DNA of 64,000 bases, taken from NCBI RefSeq assembly GCF_001612635.1, contig NZ_BDAV01000008.1, positions 1 to 64,000 on the forward strand, written 5' to 3'. Positions 63,332 through 64,000 of the stretch are shown here, piece by piece. This stretch comes from Nocardia africana NBRC 100379 (lineage in GTDB: Bacteria > Actinomycetota > Actinomycetes > Mycobacteriales > Mycobacteriaceae). Under the pieces are notes generated by a model. The model saw only the letters and a program-made list of their open reading frames with translations. It had not been told where the DNA came from and did no database searches. The position numbers and the translations under genes were made by a program. Each line of letters starts with the position of its first letter. Position 1 is the first letter of the stretch.

Positions 63332-64000
63332 GAGCCACCTCCGCCGGGAGATCCAGGCGGCGATACAGGTAGTAGGCGGCGCAGGCGCCCTCGGAGGAGA
63401 CCATCGTGGCGCCCAGCGGGTTACGCGGTGTGCAGCGGGTGCCGAACGCCGCGCAATCGGTCGGCTTGATCAGCCCCTGCAGGACCTCTCCCGAGCGGCA
63501 GACCGACGATTCGGCGGTATGGATATCGCCCACGCTGAATCGGTATTCGGCGTCGTAGTCGCGATAGCGCGGCGAGAGCCGCCACCCGCTGCGGGGAATG
63601 ACGCCGATGCCGCGCCAGCCGCGGTCGGTGACCTCGAAGACGTCCTCCAGCATGGCCTTCGCGGCCGGATTGCCCTCGGCCGGCACCGCACGCGGGTAGG
63701 CGTTCTCGACCTCGTAGCGTCCGTGTTCGAGCTGGATCACCGTGCGGCGGATCCCCTCGAGAATGTCCAGCGGCTCGAATCCCGTGACCACCATGGGAAC
63801 TCGGTACTTCCGCGCCAGCGGCGGGTATTCGCCGATACCCATCACCGCGCACACGTGCCCGGCGGCCAGGAACGCCTGCACCCGGCAGTCCGGCGATTCC
63901 ATGATCGCGGCGATCGCCGGCGGGACCAGCACGTGCGAGACCAGCAGCGAGAAGTTCTCGATGCCCAGGCGCCGGGCCTGATACACCGTCATGGCGTTGG
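63324..64000 (-). CDS. hypD: hydrogenase maturation protein HypD (5' end outside window)
   Basis: The visible 225 codons are the C-terminal part of HypD. The internal stretch [21 protein letters not shown] is typical of mid-protein HypD, so ATG at 63992 is internal and the gene continues past 64000. [20 protein letters not shown] and [10 protein letters not shown] carry the cysteines for the [4Fe-4S] cluster and the scaffold site. HypD with HypC assembles Fe(CN)2CO. Confidence 0.94.
   Translation of the reverse strand, partial: NAMTVYQARRLGIENFSLLVSHVLVPPAIAAIMESPDCRVQAFLAAGHVCAVMGIGEYPPLARKYRVPMVVTGFEPLDILEGIRRTVIQLEHGRYEVENAYPRAVPAEGNPAAKAMLEDVFEVTDRGWRGIGVIPRSGWRLSPRYRDYDAEYRFSVGDIHTAESSVCRSGEVLQGLIKPTDCAAFGTRCTPRNPLGATMVSSEGACAAYYLYRRLDLPAEVAHA

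Overview
The window is very GC-rich, densely coded DNA from a mycolate-type actinobacterium, most probably Nocardia or a close relative. The taxonomic reading rests on Lsr2, a WS/DGAT acyltransferase, a DesA3-type acyl desaturase with its own reductase, a CtpI-type giant P-type ATPase, a beta-carbonic anhydrase whose zinc ligands fall at the same residue numbers as mycobacterial Rv1284, and frequent ATGA/GTGA overlaps between co-transcribed genes. No tRNA, rRNA, CRISPR array, prophage or insertion sequence was seen.

Layout. 1-6598: a sulfur-scavenging operon cut by the left edge (ABC permease, ABC ATPase, a DszB-family desulfinase-like protein, two SsuD-like flavin monooxygenases, a class II aldolase-like protein, an SsuA-fold protein without signal peptide). 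6765-8595: cold-shock protein, catalase-fold protein, a tiny WPDPSPL-motif ORF and a secreted protein. 8608-13215: PucR regulator divergent from a GMC oxidoreductase/aldehyde dehydrogenase pair (alcohol to aldehyde to acid). 13319-14957: SCP2/Ltp-type thiolase and DUF35 Zn-ribbon protein behind a KstR-like palindrome. 15088-18483: a degenerate EF-G domain I protein, a 31-residue peptide ORF, an SRPBCC/alcohol dehydrogenase pair, and lsr2. 18499-27299: MetE-barrel-like protein, WS/DGAT, carbonic anhydrase, APC permease, DUF4186, GH15 trehalase-like enzyme and small membrane proteins. 27627-34536: Baeyer-Villiger-type monooxygenase followed by a 16-bp tandem repeat, ilvD with a PIG-L deacetylase, and the desaturase electron-transfer pair. 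34618-37773: an ECF sigma operon with clear gene decay (an SDR tail and a flavin-monooxygenase head). 37971-40554: degenerate histidine-kinase-like protein, MerR/Hsp20 pair with a CIRCE element, a second WPDPSPL ORF with a membrane peptide, and a small membrane protein.

40589-49477 is a complete meta-cleavage pathway for an aromatic acid, probably a 3-hydroxyphenylpropionate type: flavin hydroxylase, type I extradiol dioxygenase, C-C hydrolase, then 2-keto-4-pentenoate hydratase, acylating acetaldehyde dehydrogenase and 4-hydroxy-2-oxovalerate aldolase. Together they would open the ring and yield acetyl-CoA, pyruvate and a side-chain acid. Two IclR regulators and one TetR regulator sit at its ends, each beside an inverted repeat.

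49601-57483 holds the CtpI-like ATPase, a pentapeptide-repeat protein and a membrane Ser/Thr kinase with an altered DFG motif. 57505-59260 is a tightly overlapping operon of two ferredoxin-fold (Dabb-like) proteins and an F420-type LLM oxidoreductase. 59484-60374 is a YihY/BrkB protein. 60387-64000 is a [NiFe]-hydrogenase accessory operon (HypD, HypE, NiCoT nickel transporter, DUF6390-like protein) that runs off the right edge, implying hydrogenase genes nearby.

The most promising leads for something undescribed are the desulfinase operon, the EF-G pseudo-GTPase, and the two unlinked small ORFs sharing W-P-D-P-S-P-L.
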